Of a stretch of DNA of 21,775 nt, positions 1 to 7,174 are shown piece after piece. The stretch is from Chitinophagaceae bacterium UBA3961 (lineage in GTDB: Bacteria > Bacteroidota > Bacteroidia > Chitinophagales > Chitinophagaceae), in NCBI GenBank assembly GCA_002385265.1, contig DGDD01000020.1:1-21775 (forward strand), in the 5' to 3' direction. The notes under the pieces were generated by a model. That model saw only the letters and a program-made list of their open reading frames with translations, was not told the DNA's origin and did no database searches. A program made the position numbers and the translations under genes. Within the stretch, counting starts at the first letter, position 1. The number at the start of each line of letters is the position of its first letter.

Positions 1-2
1 AG

Positions 3-230
3 CCTGCCGACTGTAACGATGAAAATGATAAAGTAAACTTTTTTACAAAGCCAACCTTAACCGGCGGCATCTTTATCACAATGAAGCAAGTTGATACGTT
101 TTGGGATAGTGTGAAAGACAAAGCAACTATCAAAGCCCCCCTTGCCGACAGAGAATATTTGATGCGTGACTTTTCAATACTTGATAATAATGGATACGAA
201 TTGGTCTTTGCTCAAGACATAAGCAAATAA
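3..230 (+). CDS. VOC (glyoxalase/bleomycin-resistance fold) protein, 3' end only
   Basis: This is the last 75 codons of a gene cut by the left edge, with stop TAA at 228-230. The readable part contains GGIFITMKQVDTFWDSVKDK and then a C-terminal stretch ending in NNGYELVFAQDISK. A strand, a helix carrying the DxFWD pattern, then the 'R-D-x-D-N-G-Y-E-L-x-F' ending is the usual last half-module of VOC-superfamily proteins, where the Glu in NGYEL normally sits at the metal or substrate position. The family includes glyoxalases, dioxygenases and antibiotic-binding proteins, and the substrate cannot be told from this fragment. The start lies outside the window. Confidence 0.7.
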   Translation, partial: PADCNDENDKVNFFTKPTLTGGIFITMKQVDTFWDSVKDKATIKAPLADREYLMRDFSILDNNGYELVFAQDISK

Positions 231-554
231 CGCATAAAAAATAGGATTCACACAATATAGGATCTACTGCCATGTTGGTTTAAACCCAATATTTAAATGC
301 CGATTCTCTATCAACTGCAGATTTACCAAACGGTCTCCTGTTTCCGTCCTGAAAAAACCCTAAACATTTGGTCTATTGTTTTACAACATTTCAATACTTT
401 TAGCCTATGTCAATACTTCAAAATTTTAAAAATACTTATCACTCAGTTGAGAAAAGGCGCACAAACCGACCTTATGACGCAATTTGACCCCGTATTTGAC
501 GTAATTGGCCATTTCAGTCTATTACCCTATTTATAGTTTTGTAGAAAAATTAAA
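231..554. other. Intergenic stretch, AT-rich, no convincing gene
   Basis: The stretch lies between the VOC gene and the GyrI-like gene. An open frame at 297-536 exists, but its translation is low in charged residues, resembles no family and has no clear ribosome site, so I do not call it. The right end holds a likely promoter for the next gene. A perfect 10-bp palindrome GGTTTAAACC lies at 277-286 with no evident role. Confidence 0.5.
512..541 (+). promoter_or_regulatory. Putative Bacteroidota promoter for the GyrI-like gene
   Basis: TAGTTTTG at 534-541 matches the Bacteroidota -7 consensus TAnnTTTG exactly. The best -33 candidate is TTTC at 512-515 with an 18-base spacer, an imperfect match to TTTG. 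Transcription would start around 548, giving a very short leader before the ATG at 555. Confidence 0.4.
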
Positions 555-956
555 ATGGAACACTATTCTCTACCTACCGACCTTAATTTAATCGGCTTTG
601 AAGTAAAAACATTTCCTAATGGAATTGGAGATAGTTTCGATATTCTGTACAATACATTTGGTCAGGAGCGGTCTTACTATGGTATTAGTTGGTTTGATGA
701 AAACGAAACGATCAAATACTATGCAATGACAACTGAGCTTCCCGCCGATAATCAGTTAGCTGAAAACTACCAAAAACTGGAAATACAAAAAGGCAACTAC
801 CGCACCATTACTGTGTTCAACTGGCTAAGCAAAACGAATTCGATAAAAGATGTTTTTCATGAACTATTGAAAGATGCTAGACCAAACCAAAACAGTCCTT
901 GCATAGAATGGTATAAGTCGGATACAGAAATGGTTTGCATGGTTAAAGTAGATTAA
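555..956 (+). CDS. GyrI-like / effector-binding-domain protein, stand-alone
   Basis: A 133-residue soluble protein with no signal peptide. The order of motifs fits the GyrI-like small-molecule-binding fold found at the C-terminus of many AraC- and MerR-type regulators: an early FPNGIGDSFD segment, then SYYGISWFDENETIKYYA, a KGNYRTITVFNW strand, and a C-terminal CIEWYKSDTEMVCMVKVD strand pair. There is no DNA-binding domain, so this is the free-standing form. Free-standing members are thought to bind or hydrolyse small hydrophobic or cationic compounds, but the ligand here is unknown. The start at 555 is supported by the promoter-like box just upstream. It is isolated from its neighbours by long gaps on both sides. 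Confidence 0.7.
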   Translation: MEHYSLPTDLNLIGFEVKTFPNGIGDSFDILYNTFGQERSYYGISWFDENETIKYYAMTTELPADNQLAENYQKLEIQKGNYRTITVFNWLSKTNSIKDVFHELLKDARPNQNSPCIEWYKSDTEMVCMVKVD

Positions 957-1235
957 TAAATAAGAGAACTTTCGATTTTCGAAAAAACCTGGGTATGGCT
1001 TGCTAAAGGAAGAACTATAAATAAATGTGACACTAGTAACTTATATCGGGGCTAACCGAATTCAATATGGCTTTTAGTTCTTACCTTCAATACCAGTATA
1101 TAATCACGAAACCATGACCGTAAGAGGTCGGCTTCAGTTCCTGAGCACACAAATCAATAATTTCAGCTCTCAGGCACGCTTACTCATTAGGCGCAATACT
1201 TGGTCGAAACTTTCATACTTTAAACTAGTAACATC

Positions 1236-2027
1236 ATGACTTCCAACTTAACAAAACTCTTATTCGTCCTGATATTGCTACCAATTATTTCGTCATTCAA
1301 TTTGCGTAAAGACAAAGCTCAAAAAACGGTTTTGGTTGTTTTTGCTCATCCCGACGATGAAATGTCTATTAGTGAAGTGCTTTTCCAGTTTGGTAGAAAA
1401 GGATACAAAGTTGTTCTTATCAGTGCTACTGATGGAAAATATTACACAAGAGATCCGAAATTATCGGAGGGCGACTCTTTGGCCGGCATTCGGAGAGAAG
1501 AATCCAGATGCAGTAGCGATAAGTTGGGTATTGATCATCCGATCTTTTTTGGAATAGACAGACTGGACACTAAAAACGGTGTTAGAAACTATTTCAACAA
1601 TCACAAACAATTGAGAGATTCATTAACACAACGAATCCCATCCATAAATCCAGACTTTATCATAACCTTCGGACCAGACGGAGATACCCATCATGCCGAG
1701 CATCTCGTAGTGGGTGGTGCCGTTACTGAAGTTCTATTGCAGCATGACTGGGTTCAAAAATATCCGCTTTATTACATTGCATGGACAAAAGATAATGCTC
1801 CCGAAGAAGCAGGACTAGGAATCATGGACCCTAAATACATCAATGTTGAAATAAGATATTCGCAAGAAGAAGAATTAGCAGGACTGGAAGCCAATAAGTG
1901 CTTTAAGAGCCAATTCACAAAAGAAGACTTTGAAGAAGATCGCAAGGTTAAGTTAAGCGATACAACAAACAGAGCCTATTTCCGGAGGTTTGCAGTAACC
2001 TTAGGCAAAAAAACAAGTTTTGACTAA
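1236..2027 (+). CDS. PIG-L (LmbE-like) deacetylase, secreted
   Basis: A 263-residue protein of the PIG-L/LmbE family of zinc-dependent N-deacetylases, which remove acetyl groups from N-acetylglucosamine-type sugars or related small molecules. The hallmark AHPDDE sits at residues 37-42 and supplies the His-Asp zinc ligands and catalytic Asp. The third-ligand region is GPDGDTHHAEH near residues 146-156. A hydrophobic N-terminal segment (about residues 5-21) looks like a signal peptide, so it is probably exported to the periplasm. Length fits the family. The substrate is not indicated: no thiol-biosynthesis, GPI or glycan genes lie next to it. The start is the first ATG of the frame and precedes the signal sequence directly. 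Confidence 0.85.
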   Translation: MTSNLTKLLFVLILLPIISSFNLRKDKAQKTVLVVFAHPDDEMSISEVLFQFGRKGYKVVLISATDGKYYTRDPKLSEGDSLAGIRREESRCSSDKLGIDHPIFFGIDRLDTKNGVRNYFNNHKQLRDSLTQRIPSINPDFIITFGPDGDTHHAEHLVVGGAVTEVLLQHDWVQKYPLYYIAWTKDNAPEEAGLGIMDPKYINVEIRYSQEEELAGLEANKCFKSQFTKEDFEEDRKVKLSDTTNRAYFRRFAVTLGKKTSFD

Positions 2028-2613
2028 TTGCTGAATTTACGAAAATGCAACTCATTGTTTGGTTGCCAAAGTCAAACAGTTGAGATGAGTATCACAGAAT
2101 ATCAAGGGTAAATTAAAGAGCTAACGTGTTGTGCTATTGAAATAAAGGGTCTCAAACATTACATGACATTCTAGTTAATGTGTGTTGACGCGATATGAAA
2201 GTTTAATTTTCTCACCAAGCGATTCCTCCAACCGATATTTTGAGTGGGCCCCCCAGGGTCCACGAAAAATATCGAGCATTATATAATCAATTGCTATGTC
2301 ATTCCGAACGAGCGAAACTGCGAAGCAGATGAGCGAGAGAGGAACCTCAAAACGGGTTGTCAGAGAAGAGTCACTTTTGATGCAGTTTTTGAGTGATTTA
2401 GTTTTTGAGTTTGTGGCCATACACAGCGCTTCGGCTTAAAATACGAGATATGCTAATGGCGTAATGGTAGGCGAGAAAATCTTCTCAATGCAATAACTTA
2501 AAAACTAAATAACCTAAAACTTATAACTCAGATTTTATTCTAGCGCAGCTTCGCTTCTTTACAATTGGATACTCGCTTTAAAGCTCGCTCCCAGAGTTTC
2601 CTCTCTGCACTTT
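2028..2613. other. Gene-poor region with hairpin and repeat-like sequence
   Basis: Nearly 600 bases without a credible gene. It contains a 42-nt imperfect hairpin (listed separately). It also has a stretch around 2295-2350, read on the minus strand as GAGGTTCCTCTCTCGCTCAT followed by CTGCTTCGCAGTTTCGCTCG, which resembles dispersed intergenic repeats common in this phylum. A related-looking segment lies at 2541-2560 (AGCGCAGCTTCGCTTC). Open frames over it on both strands are compositional artefacts of these repeats. It may be the debris of an old insertion next to the toxin-antitoxin module. Confidence 0.4.
2233..2274. repeat. 42-nt imperfect inverted repeat (19-nt arms, 4-nt loop)
   Basis: The left arm at 2233-2251 and the right arm at 2256-2274 are complementary apart from two adjacent mismatches and one G-T pair, around a CCCA loop. 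The tip is GC-rich (GTGGGCCC/GGGTCCAC) and the base is AT-rich (CGATATTTT/AAAAATATCG). It lacks a following T-run, so it does not read as a simple terminator. A REP-type or MITE-type element is possible. Confidence 0.6.
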
Positions 2614-2642
2614 TTTGCTTTTCAAAAAAATGCTTACTTTTG
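2614..2642 (+). promoter_or_regulatory. higBA promoter
   Basis: TTTG at 2614-2617 (-33 box) and TACTTTTG at 2635-2642 (exact TAnnTTTG -7 box) are separated by 17 bases. Transcription would begin near 2648, so the toxin must start at the ATG at 2667 rather than further upstream in the open frame. Confidence 0.6.
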
Positions 2643-2643
2643 A

Positions 2644-2664
2644 CGTTACTAACGCAATACGTTA
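2644..2664. promoter_or_regulatory. Putative HigA operator: three CGTTA half-sites
   Basis: The bases read CGTTA-C-TAACG-CAATA-CGTTA, giving inverted repeats with 1-base and 5-base spacers. They overlap the predicted transcription start and stop just before the toxin ATG. HigA-type antitoxins commonly repress their own promoter through such palindromes. The binding itself is inferred. Confidence 0.5.
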
Positions 2665-2666
2665 TT

Positions 2667-2948
2667 ATGATAGTTTCATTTGGAAATACCGATACAGAGA
2701 AGATTTGGCAAGGTGTTAGGGTAAAAAAGATTCCGAATGACATACAACAAACAGGAAGAAGGAAGTTGAGAATGATCAATAACTCCATCAACTTGAACGA
2801 TTTGCGCATACCACCAGCGAACAGGCTGGAGAAGTTATCCGGTAAATTCAAGGCTTTTTACAGTATCCGGATTAATGATCAATGGAGGATTATTTTCAAG
2901 TGGAACTCGGGTAATGCGTTTGAAGTAGAAATTCTTGATTATCATTAA
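2667..2948 (+). CDS. higB: HigB-family toxin (RelE superfamily mRNA interferase)
   Basis: A 93-residue protein of the HigB/'plasmid maintenance system killer' family, ribosome-dependent mRNA endonucleases of the RelE fold. The core pattern is present: a basic KLRMIN segment, an RIPPANRLEKLSG stretch, then the signature INDQWRIIFKW and a C-terminal VEILDYH, whose final Asp-Tyr-His is typical. The frame is open further upstream to 2565, but the promoter and operator place the real start at ATG 2667, and the extra 34 residues look non-coding. The antitoxin follows after 11 bases, the toxin-first order typical of higBA. Confidence 0.88.
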   Translation: MIVSFGNTDTEKIWQGVRVKKIPNDIQQTGRRKLRMINNSINLNDLRIPPANRLEKLSGKFKAFYSIRINDQWRIIFKWNSGNAFEVEILDYH

Positions 2949-2959
2949 ATAAATTGATT

Positions 2960-3259
2960 ATGGCACAGCTGCAAAATATACATCCTGGTGAAATACTTCT
3001 TGAGGAGTTTCTCCAACCCTTGGGCATTTCTGCTTATCGGCTTTCCAAAGACCTTGACATTCCTCAAACCCGCATTTCGGAGATTTTGAAGGGTAATCGT
3101 CGTATTACTGCAGATACCGCGCTACGCTTATCTAAATATTTCGGTAATTCCGCAAAATTCTGGCTCGGCCTGCAAGACGACTATGACCTGGAGGAGGAAC
3201 GTAAAGAGAAGGGGGCTAGCTTGGATGCCATAAGAACGTATGATTTTAAAGCCGCATAA
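2960..3259 (+). CDS. higA: HigA-family antitoxin (XRE-type HTH)
   Basis: A 99-residue antitoxin with the HigA/VapI pattern: the N-terminal motif IHPGEILLEEFLQPLGIS, a helix-turn-helix at about residues 23-45 (YRLSKDLDIP then TRISEILKG), and the characteristic FGNSAKFWLGLQDDYDL segment that packs against the toxin. It neutralises HigB and, with it, probably represses the operon. I start it at ATG 2960. A TTG two codons upstream is in frame but unnecessary. It shares the promoter ahead of higB and lies 11 bases after the toxin stop. Confidence 0.9.
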   Translation: MAQLQNIHPGEILLEEFLQPLGISAYRLSKDLDIPQTRISEILKGNRRITADTALRLSKYFGNSAKFWLGLQDDYDLEEERKEKGASLDAIRTYDFKAA

Positions 3260-3599
3260 GCAATCGAAATAATCAAAGCAAGTTTAAAAACGATTGAAAA
3301 CGGAAAATGCCAACCCCCTCAGCAACCGCTTTGCGCTCTCCCCGTCCTTCGCGGTGAACCAAAAGTCTTCACCACCAAGCAGTTACACCAGTACAGGTTT
3401 GCCTCAAAATTGAGCCCATTCTTTCCCTAAATCTTCAACAAAAAAAATCGACCAATCATATAAACATTATTATACATGTTTTGATTTTTTCTACAAAATC
3501 CACTGCCATCGCATTGTTGCAAATTTCCCATCTATTTTTCAACACCCCGTGAATAACAACTTCCCCTCCAAATCCATTCTGTTCCTACTTTTACCGTGA
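3260..3599. other. Intergenic stretch before the riboswitch leader
   Basis: No gene is visible. A segment near 3320-3365 (CTTTGCGCTCTCCCCGTCCT followed by TCGCGGTGAACC) resembles degenerate dispersed intergenic repeats. The right part is AT-rich and should hold the riboswitch promoter. TATTTTTC at 3533-3540 with TTG at 3514-3516, and TACTTTTA at 3586-3593, are each one base off the -7 consensus, and I cannot choose between them. Confidence 0.4.
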
Positions 3600-3602
3600 T
3601 AT

Positions 3603-3759
3603 GGTTTCCGCATTTGCGGGATTAAAAGGGAACCTGGTGTAAATCCCGGACTATCCCCGTAGCTGTATTCTCCCCAAACCTTGTTTTTCTTCAGCCACTG
3701 TGTAAAAACGGGAAGGCGTAAAACAACGGAGTGAGTCAGAAGACCTGCCGTATCAAACC
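3603..3759 (+). promoter_or_regulatory. Cobalamin (B12) riboswitch aptamer
   Basis: The conserved cobalamin-aptamer blocks occur in order: AAAAGGGAA (3624-3632), GGTGTAAATCCC (3636-3647), CCCCGTAGCTGTA (3655-3667), GCCACTG (3694-3700), GGGAAGGC (3710-3717) and the B12 box AGTCAGAAGACCTGCC (3734-3749), which differs from the usual AGCCAGGAGACCTGCC at two positions, one of them an allowed pyrimidine. A closing stem P1 can form between GGTTT 3603-3607 and AAACC 3755-3759. The element binds adenosyl- or methylcobalamin and, in known cases, lowers expression of the downstream genes. Here these are dut-nrdB-nrdA, starting about 150 bases downstream. Identification is by motif reading only. Confidence 0.93.
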
Positions 3760-3911
3760 TTTGTGTAGCAATGCTTTCGGAGGAAAAGTGTGGTACTGAT
3801 AGTCGCGGAAACCCCATCTGTGCAACTTTTCAGCCCCCTAACAATCCCTGAACCAATCCAAAACCCTAAGAAAAAATCATTTATCAGTAGTAGTAAAACT
3901 GACGGAACATC
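3760..3911 (+). promoter_or_regulatory. Riboswitch expression platform / dut leader
   Basis: GCGGAAACC at 3805-3813 is perfectly complementary to GGTTTCCGC at 3603-3611, which includes the 5' strand of aptamer stem P1, so the two pairings exclude each other. A second 7-bp stem, GAAAAGT 3783-3789 with ACTTTTC 3825-3831, encloses that segment. No hairpin followed by a T-run is visible, so control of translation start or a Rho-type mechanism fits better than an intrinsic terminator. The dut ribosome site is not clearly sequestered in what I can fold by eye. Confidence 0.45.
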
Positions 3912-4355
3912 ATGCAAACAATTAAAATAGCAACGATAAATCGCTCCGAGAACCCACTTCCGGAATACGCCACTACCGGCTCTTCAGGAATGGACCTTCG
4001 CGCGAACCTAACAGAACCGGTGAGCATCAAGCCGCTAGAGCGAATCTTGATTCCAACCGGACTCTTCCTCGAAATCCCACAAGGTTTCGAAGCACAGATC
4101 CGACCCAGAAGCGGTTTCGCCTTCAAACAAGGCATTACCGTGCTGAATTCACCAGGCACGATCGACGCCGATTACAGAGGCGAATTGAAAGTGCTCTTGG
4201 TAAACTTGTCGAACGAGGCTGTTACCGTAAACAACGGTGATCGCATCGCTCAAATGGTATTTCAAAAAGTAGAATCCGTACAATTGATTGTTGCAGAAGC
4301 ACTCACCGACACCGATAGAGGCGCCGGCGGCTTCGGTCACACAGGAAAACAATAA
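3912..4355 (+). CDS. dut: dUTP diphosphatase (trimeric dUTPase)
   Basis: A 147-residue dUTPase that hydrolyses dUTP to dUMP and pyrophosphate, keeping uracil out of DNA and feeding thymidylate synthesis. All five family motifs are visible: motif 1 [10 protein letters not shown] (23-31), motif 2 PRSGFA (65-70), motif 3 [13 protein letters not shown] (82-94, with catalytic Asp85 and the ribose-excluding Tyr88), motif 4 GDRIAQMVF (109-117) and the flexible C-terminal motif 5 [12 protein letters not shown] (134-145). Length is normal for the homotrimeric form. It is the first gene behind the B12 riboswitch and lies 26 bases ahead of nrdB, so it should be co-regulated with the reductase. The pairing is sensible because both enzymes set the deoxynucleotide pool. 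Confidence 0.95.
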   Translation: MQTIKIATINRSENPLPEYATTGSSGMDLRANLTEPVSIKPLERILIPTGLFLEIPQGFEAQIRPRSGFAFKQGITVLNSPGTIDADYRGELKVLLVNLSNEAVTVNNGDRIAQMVFQKVESVQLIVAEALTDTDRGAGGFGHTGKQ

Positions 4356-4381
4356 GCACTAACCACTCAACTATACATCGC

Positions 4382-5356
4382 ATGGGATTATTTGACAAAC
4401 GAATCAACTATAAGCCTTTTGAGTATCCTGAAGTACTCAAATTCACAGAGGCTATCAACAAATCTTTCTGGGTACACTCAGAAGTAGATTTCACTGCAGA
4501 TACACAAGACTTTCATTCGCACCTCAACCACGCAGAAAAAACAGCGATCAAAAACAGCTTGCTTACCATCGCGCAAATTGAAGTGTCGGTAAAAAGTTTC
4601 TGGGGTAATTTGTACCACCACTTTCCAAAACCTGAATTGAACGGCCTCGGAACCACATTCGCTGAATGTGAATTCCGCCACTCAGAAGCTTACTCAAGAT
4701 TGTTGGAAGTATTGGGGTATAACGACGAGTTCGAAAAACTCATCGAAGTGCCTGTAGTAAAAGAGCGCTTGAAATTCTTATCAAAAGCCCTGAGCAAAGT
4801 AAACTCTTCGAACGAAAAAGAATACGTTACTTCTTTGATCCTCTTCACGATCCTCATCGAAAACGTATCGTTGTTCAGTCAATTCGCAGTGGTACTTTCT
4901 TTCACTCGCTTCAAAGGTTTGATGAAGAACGTGAGCAATATCATTGCTTGGACTTCAGTTGACGAACAATTGCACGCTAACGCCGGTATCTACCTCATCA
5001 ATAAATTGAGAGAAGAATATCCTGATCTGATCGATCAAAACCTCATCAATGAAACGGTACAACTTGTAACCGACTTCATTGAAATTGAAGGCATGATTAT
5101 TGATTGGATCTTCCAAGAAGGAGAAATCAATTCTATCAACAAAGCTGATTTGTTGAACTTCATCAAATTCAGAGTAGACGAGAGTTTGGTGAAAATCGGT
5201 TTCCCTGAACAATTCTTCATCAGCGGCAGTCAGTATGCGCCAATGAAATGGTTTGAAGAAGAAGTGTTCGCCAACAGCTTGGATGATTTCTTCGCAAAAC
5301 GTCCGGTTGATTATACCAAACACGACAAGAGCATCACCGCTAACGACCTATTTTAA
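4382..5356 (+). CDS. nrdB: Ribonucleoside-diphosphate reductase class I, beta (radical) subunit
   Basis: A 324-residue R2 subunit that houses the dimetal cofactor and radical for reduction of ribonucleotides. The ligand set is intact by comparison with E. coli R2: Glu67 (QIEVSVKSFW), Glu97 and His100 (ECEFRHSEAY), Glu160 (LIENVSLF), and Glu195 and His198 (VDEQLH). Tyr104 sits where the radical tyrosine belongs, so this is not a Tyr-less or ligand-less variant. The protein begins directly with the R2 fold and has no N-terminal ATP-cone, unlike some Bacteroidota NrdB proteins. It precedes the alpha subunit by 30 bases, the reverse of the common nrdA-nrdB order. It is controlled with dut and nrdA by the upstream riboswitch. 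Confidence 0.95.
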   Translation: MGLFDKRINYKPFEYPEVLKFTEAINKSFWVHSEVDFTADTQDFHSHLNHAEKTAIKNSLLTIAQIEVSVKSFWGNLYHHFPKPELNGLGTTFAECEFRHSEAYSRLLEVLGYNDEFEKLIEVPVVKERLKFLSKALSKVNSSNEKEYVTSLILFTILIENVSLFSQFAVVLSFTRFKGLMKNVSNIIAWTSVDEQLHANAGIYLINKLREEYPDLIDQNLINETVQLVTDFIEIEGMIIDWIFQEGEINSINKADLLNFIKFRVDESLVKIGFPEQFFISGSQYAPMKWFEEEVFANSLDDFFAKRPVDYTKHDKSITANDLF

Positions 5357-5386
5357 TTAGTACACCCATTCAATTCAAGCATAGAC

Positions 5387-7078
5387 ATGGTAGATATTGC
5401 AACGCCGCCACTTATCCAAGAAGCACCTCGTGCTGAAAAACTCTGGTGGAAAAACGAAGAAAGTGAGCAAATGCTCAACCGCGGGTACCTGCTGAAAGGT
5501 GAAACCCTCGATGGTGCCATTGAAAGAATTTGTAAAGCAGCAGCACAACGCTTGTACAAACCTGAACTAACCGATGCCTTCCGCGAAATGATTGAACGCG
5601 GTTGGATGAGTTTGAGCTCTCCTATTTGGGCCAATATGGGTACCGAAAGAGGATTGCCCATTTCATGTTTTAACGTAGACATGCCCGATAATATCGAAGG
5701 CATTACACATAAACTGGGCGAAGTGATCATGCAAACCAAAATTGGCGGAGGTACTTCCGGTTATTTTGGTGGATTGAGAGGTCGCGGTAGCGCCGTTACC
5801 GACAACGGTAAAAGCAGTGGAGCCGTTAGCTTCATGCGTTTGTTCGACACCGCTATGGATACCATCTCTCAAGGTGGCGTGCGTCGCGGAGCATTCGCTG
5901 CTTACTTAGACATCGACCATCCGGATATCGAAGAATTCTTGAAGATCAAGAGCATTGGTCACCCCATTCAAAACCTTTTCTACGCTGTTTGTATCCCCGA
6001 CTATTGGATGCAAGACATGATTGATGGTGATGCAGCAAAAAGAGAGATCTGGGCGAAAGTATTGGAAAGCCGTCAACAGAAAGGCTTGCCTTACTTGTTC
6101 TTCACCGACAACGTTAACAAAGAAAAACCGCAAGTATACAAAGACCTCAACTACACCATCAACGCAAGTAATTTATGTAGTGAGATCATGCTTCCATCTA
6201 ATTTCGATGAAAGCTTTATTTGCTGCTTATCGTCTATGAACTTGGAATTATACGACGAGTGGAAAGATACCGATGCTGTTCGCTTGGCCATCTTCTTCCT
6301 CGACGCTGTTCTTCAAGAGTTCATTGCAAAAACAGAAGGAAATCATTACTTAGCCGCTGCCAATCGTTTCGCGAAAAGACACCGCGCCTTAGGCTTGGGT
6401 GTGTTGGGTTGGCATTCCTATCTTCAAAAGAACATGATTCCGTTTGAAGGTTTGAGAGCTAAACAATTGACCTCACTTATTTTCCGTGATATCCGCGACA
6501 AGGCCGACAAAGCAACGGTTGACCTCGCTCGTATTTACGGTGAACCTGAAGTGTTGAAAGGATACGGTCGTCGCAATACCACCACCATGGCCATTGCTCC
6601 TACTACATCTTCATCTGCTATTTTAGGTCAGACATCTCCCGGTATTGAGCCTTTCAGCAGCAACTACTACAAAGCAGGTTTGGCTAAAGGAAATTTCATG
6701 AGACAAAACAAATACCTCAAGAAATTATTGGAAGAAAAAGGATTGGATACGGAAGACGTATGGAGAGGCATTATGTTGAATCACGGAAGTGTTCAACACA
6801 TGACTGAATTGACTAAAGAAGAGAAAGACGTATTCAAGACTTTCAAAGAGATCAGTCAATTGGAGATCATCCAACAAGCTGCGATCCGTCAGAAATTTGT
6901 AGATCAAGGCCAGAGCTTGAATTTGAACATCCCGCCAAACTTACCGGTAAGAGATGTAAACAAGTTGATCATTGAAGCTTGGCAATTGGGCATCAAATCG
7001 CTCTACTACCAAAGAAGTCAAAGTGTTTCAAAAGAGCTTGTGACGAATTTGGTGACCTGTGTGAGCTGCGAAGCGTAA
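5387..7078 (+). CDS. nrdA: Ribonucleoside-diphosphate reductase class I, alpha (catalytic) subunit, no ATP-cone
   Basis: A 563-residue catalytic subunit. The active-site set is complete: Cys94 (PISCFNV) and Cys279 (ICCLSS) form the reducing pair, Asn262-Cys264-Glu266 lie in NLCSE with Cys264 as the radical cysteine, Tyr540-Tyr541 (SLYYQRSQS) form the radical-transfer pair, and the C-terminal tail carries Cys558-x2-Cys561 for re-reduction by thioredoxin or glutaredoxin. The phosphate-binding APTTSSS loop is present. The protein starts at the R1 N-terminal domain (EESEQMLNRGYLLKGE), so the roughly 90-residue ATP-cone that lets dATP shut down overall activity in E. coli NrdA is absent, which explains much of the short length. 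It is the last gene of the operon and ends just before a strong terminator. Confidence 0.95.
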   Translation: MVDIATPPLIQEAPRAEKLWWKNEESEQMLNRGYLLKGETLDGAIERICKAAAQRLYKPELTDAFREMIERGWMSLSSPIWANMGTERGLPISCFNVDMPDNIEGITHKLGEVIMQTKIGGGTSGYFGGLRGRGSAVTDNGKSSGAVSFMRLFDTAMDTISQGGVRRGAFAAYLDIDHPDIEEFLKIKSIGHPIQNLFYAVCIPDYWMQDMIDGDAAKREIWAKVLESRQQKGLPYLFFTDNVNKEKPQVYKDLNYTINASNLCSEIMLPSNFDESFICCLSSMNLELYDEWKDTDAVRLAIFFLDAVLQEFIAKTEGNHYLAAANRFAKRHRALGLGVLGWHSYLQKNMIPFEGLRAKQLTSLIFRDIRDKADKATVDLARIYGEPEVLKGYGRRNTTTMAIAPTTSSSAILGQTSPGIEPFSSNYYKAGLAKGNFMRQNKYLKKLLEEKGLDTEDVWRGIMLNHGSVQHMTELTKEEKDVFKTFKEISQLEIIQQAAIRQKFVDQGQSLNLNIPPNLPVRDVNKLIIEAWQLGIKSLYYQRSQSVSKELVTNLVTCVSCEA

Positions 7079-7099
7079 AAGAGAAACCAATTAGAATAC

Positions 7100-7133
7100 A
7101 AAAGGGCAACAATTTTCTTGTTGCCCTTTTTTT
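7100..7133 (+). terminator. Intrinsic terminator of dut-nrdBA
   Basis: AAAGGGCAAC 7101-7110 pairs perfectly with GTTGCCCTTT 7120-7129 around a 9-base loop, followed by a T-run to 7133. It lies 22 bases after the nrdA stop. Confidence 0.92.
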
Positions 7134-7174
7134 ATGATAGAAAATTTGAGATAGAGACTTTCATTCTAACCTAC

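Noticed and set aside
277..286. GGTTTAAACC palindrome
   Set aside because: Short, AT-rich palindrome with no gene-start context; expected by chance at this composition.
297..536. 79-codon plus-strand open frame between the VOC and GyrI-like genes
   Set aside because: Low-complexity translation with no family resemblance; its end overlaps the promoter box of the next gene.
1114..1239. 41-codon plus-strand frame whose TGA overlaps the ATG of the PIG-L gene
   Set aside because: The overlap looks like translational coupling, but the peptide resembles nothing and there is no ribosome site or promoter; probably chance.
2175..2420. 81-codon minus-strand frame in the repeat region
   Set aside because: It translates through the hairpin and dispersed-repeat-like sequence; no domain signature.
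2540..2851. 103-codon minus-strand frame antisense to higB
   Set aside because: Shadow of the toxin gene; higB has clear family motifs, promoter and operator.
3261..3296. CAATCG...CGATTG inverted repeat after higA, considered as terminator
   Set aside because: Only 6 bp with a 24-base gap and no T-run.
4955..5739. Long minus-strand frames antisense to nrdB and nrdA (122 and 128 codons)
   Set aside because: Mirror frames of strongly coding sequence; no independent family signature.
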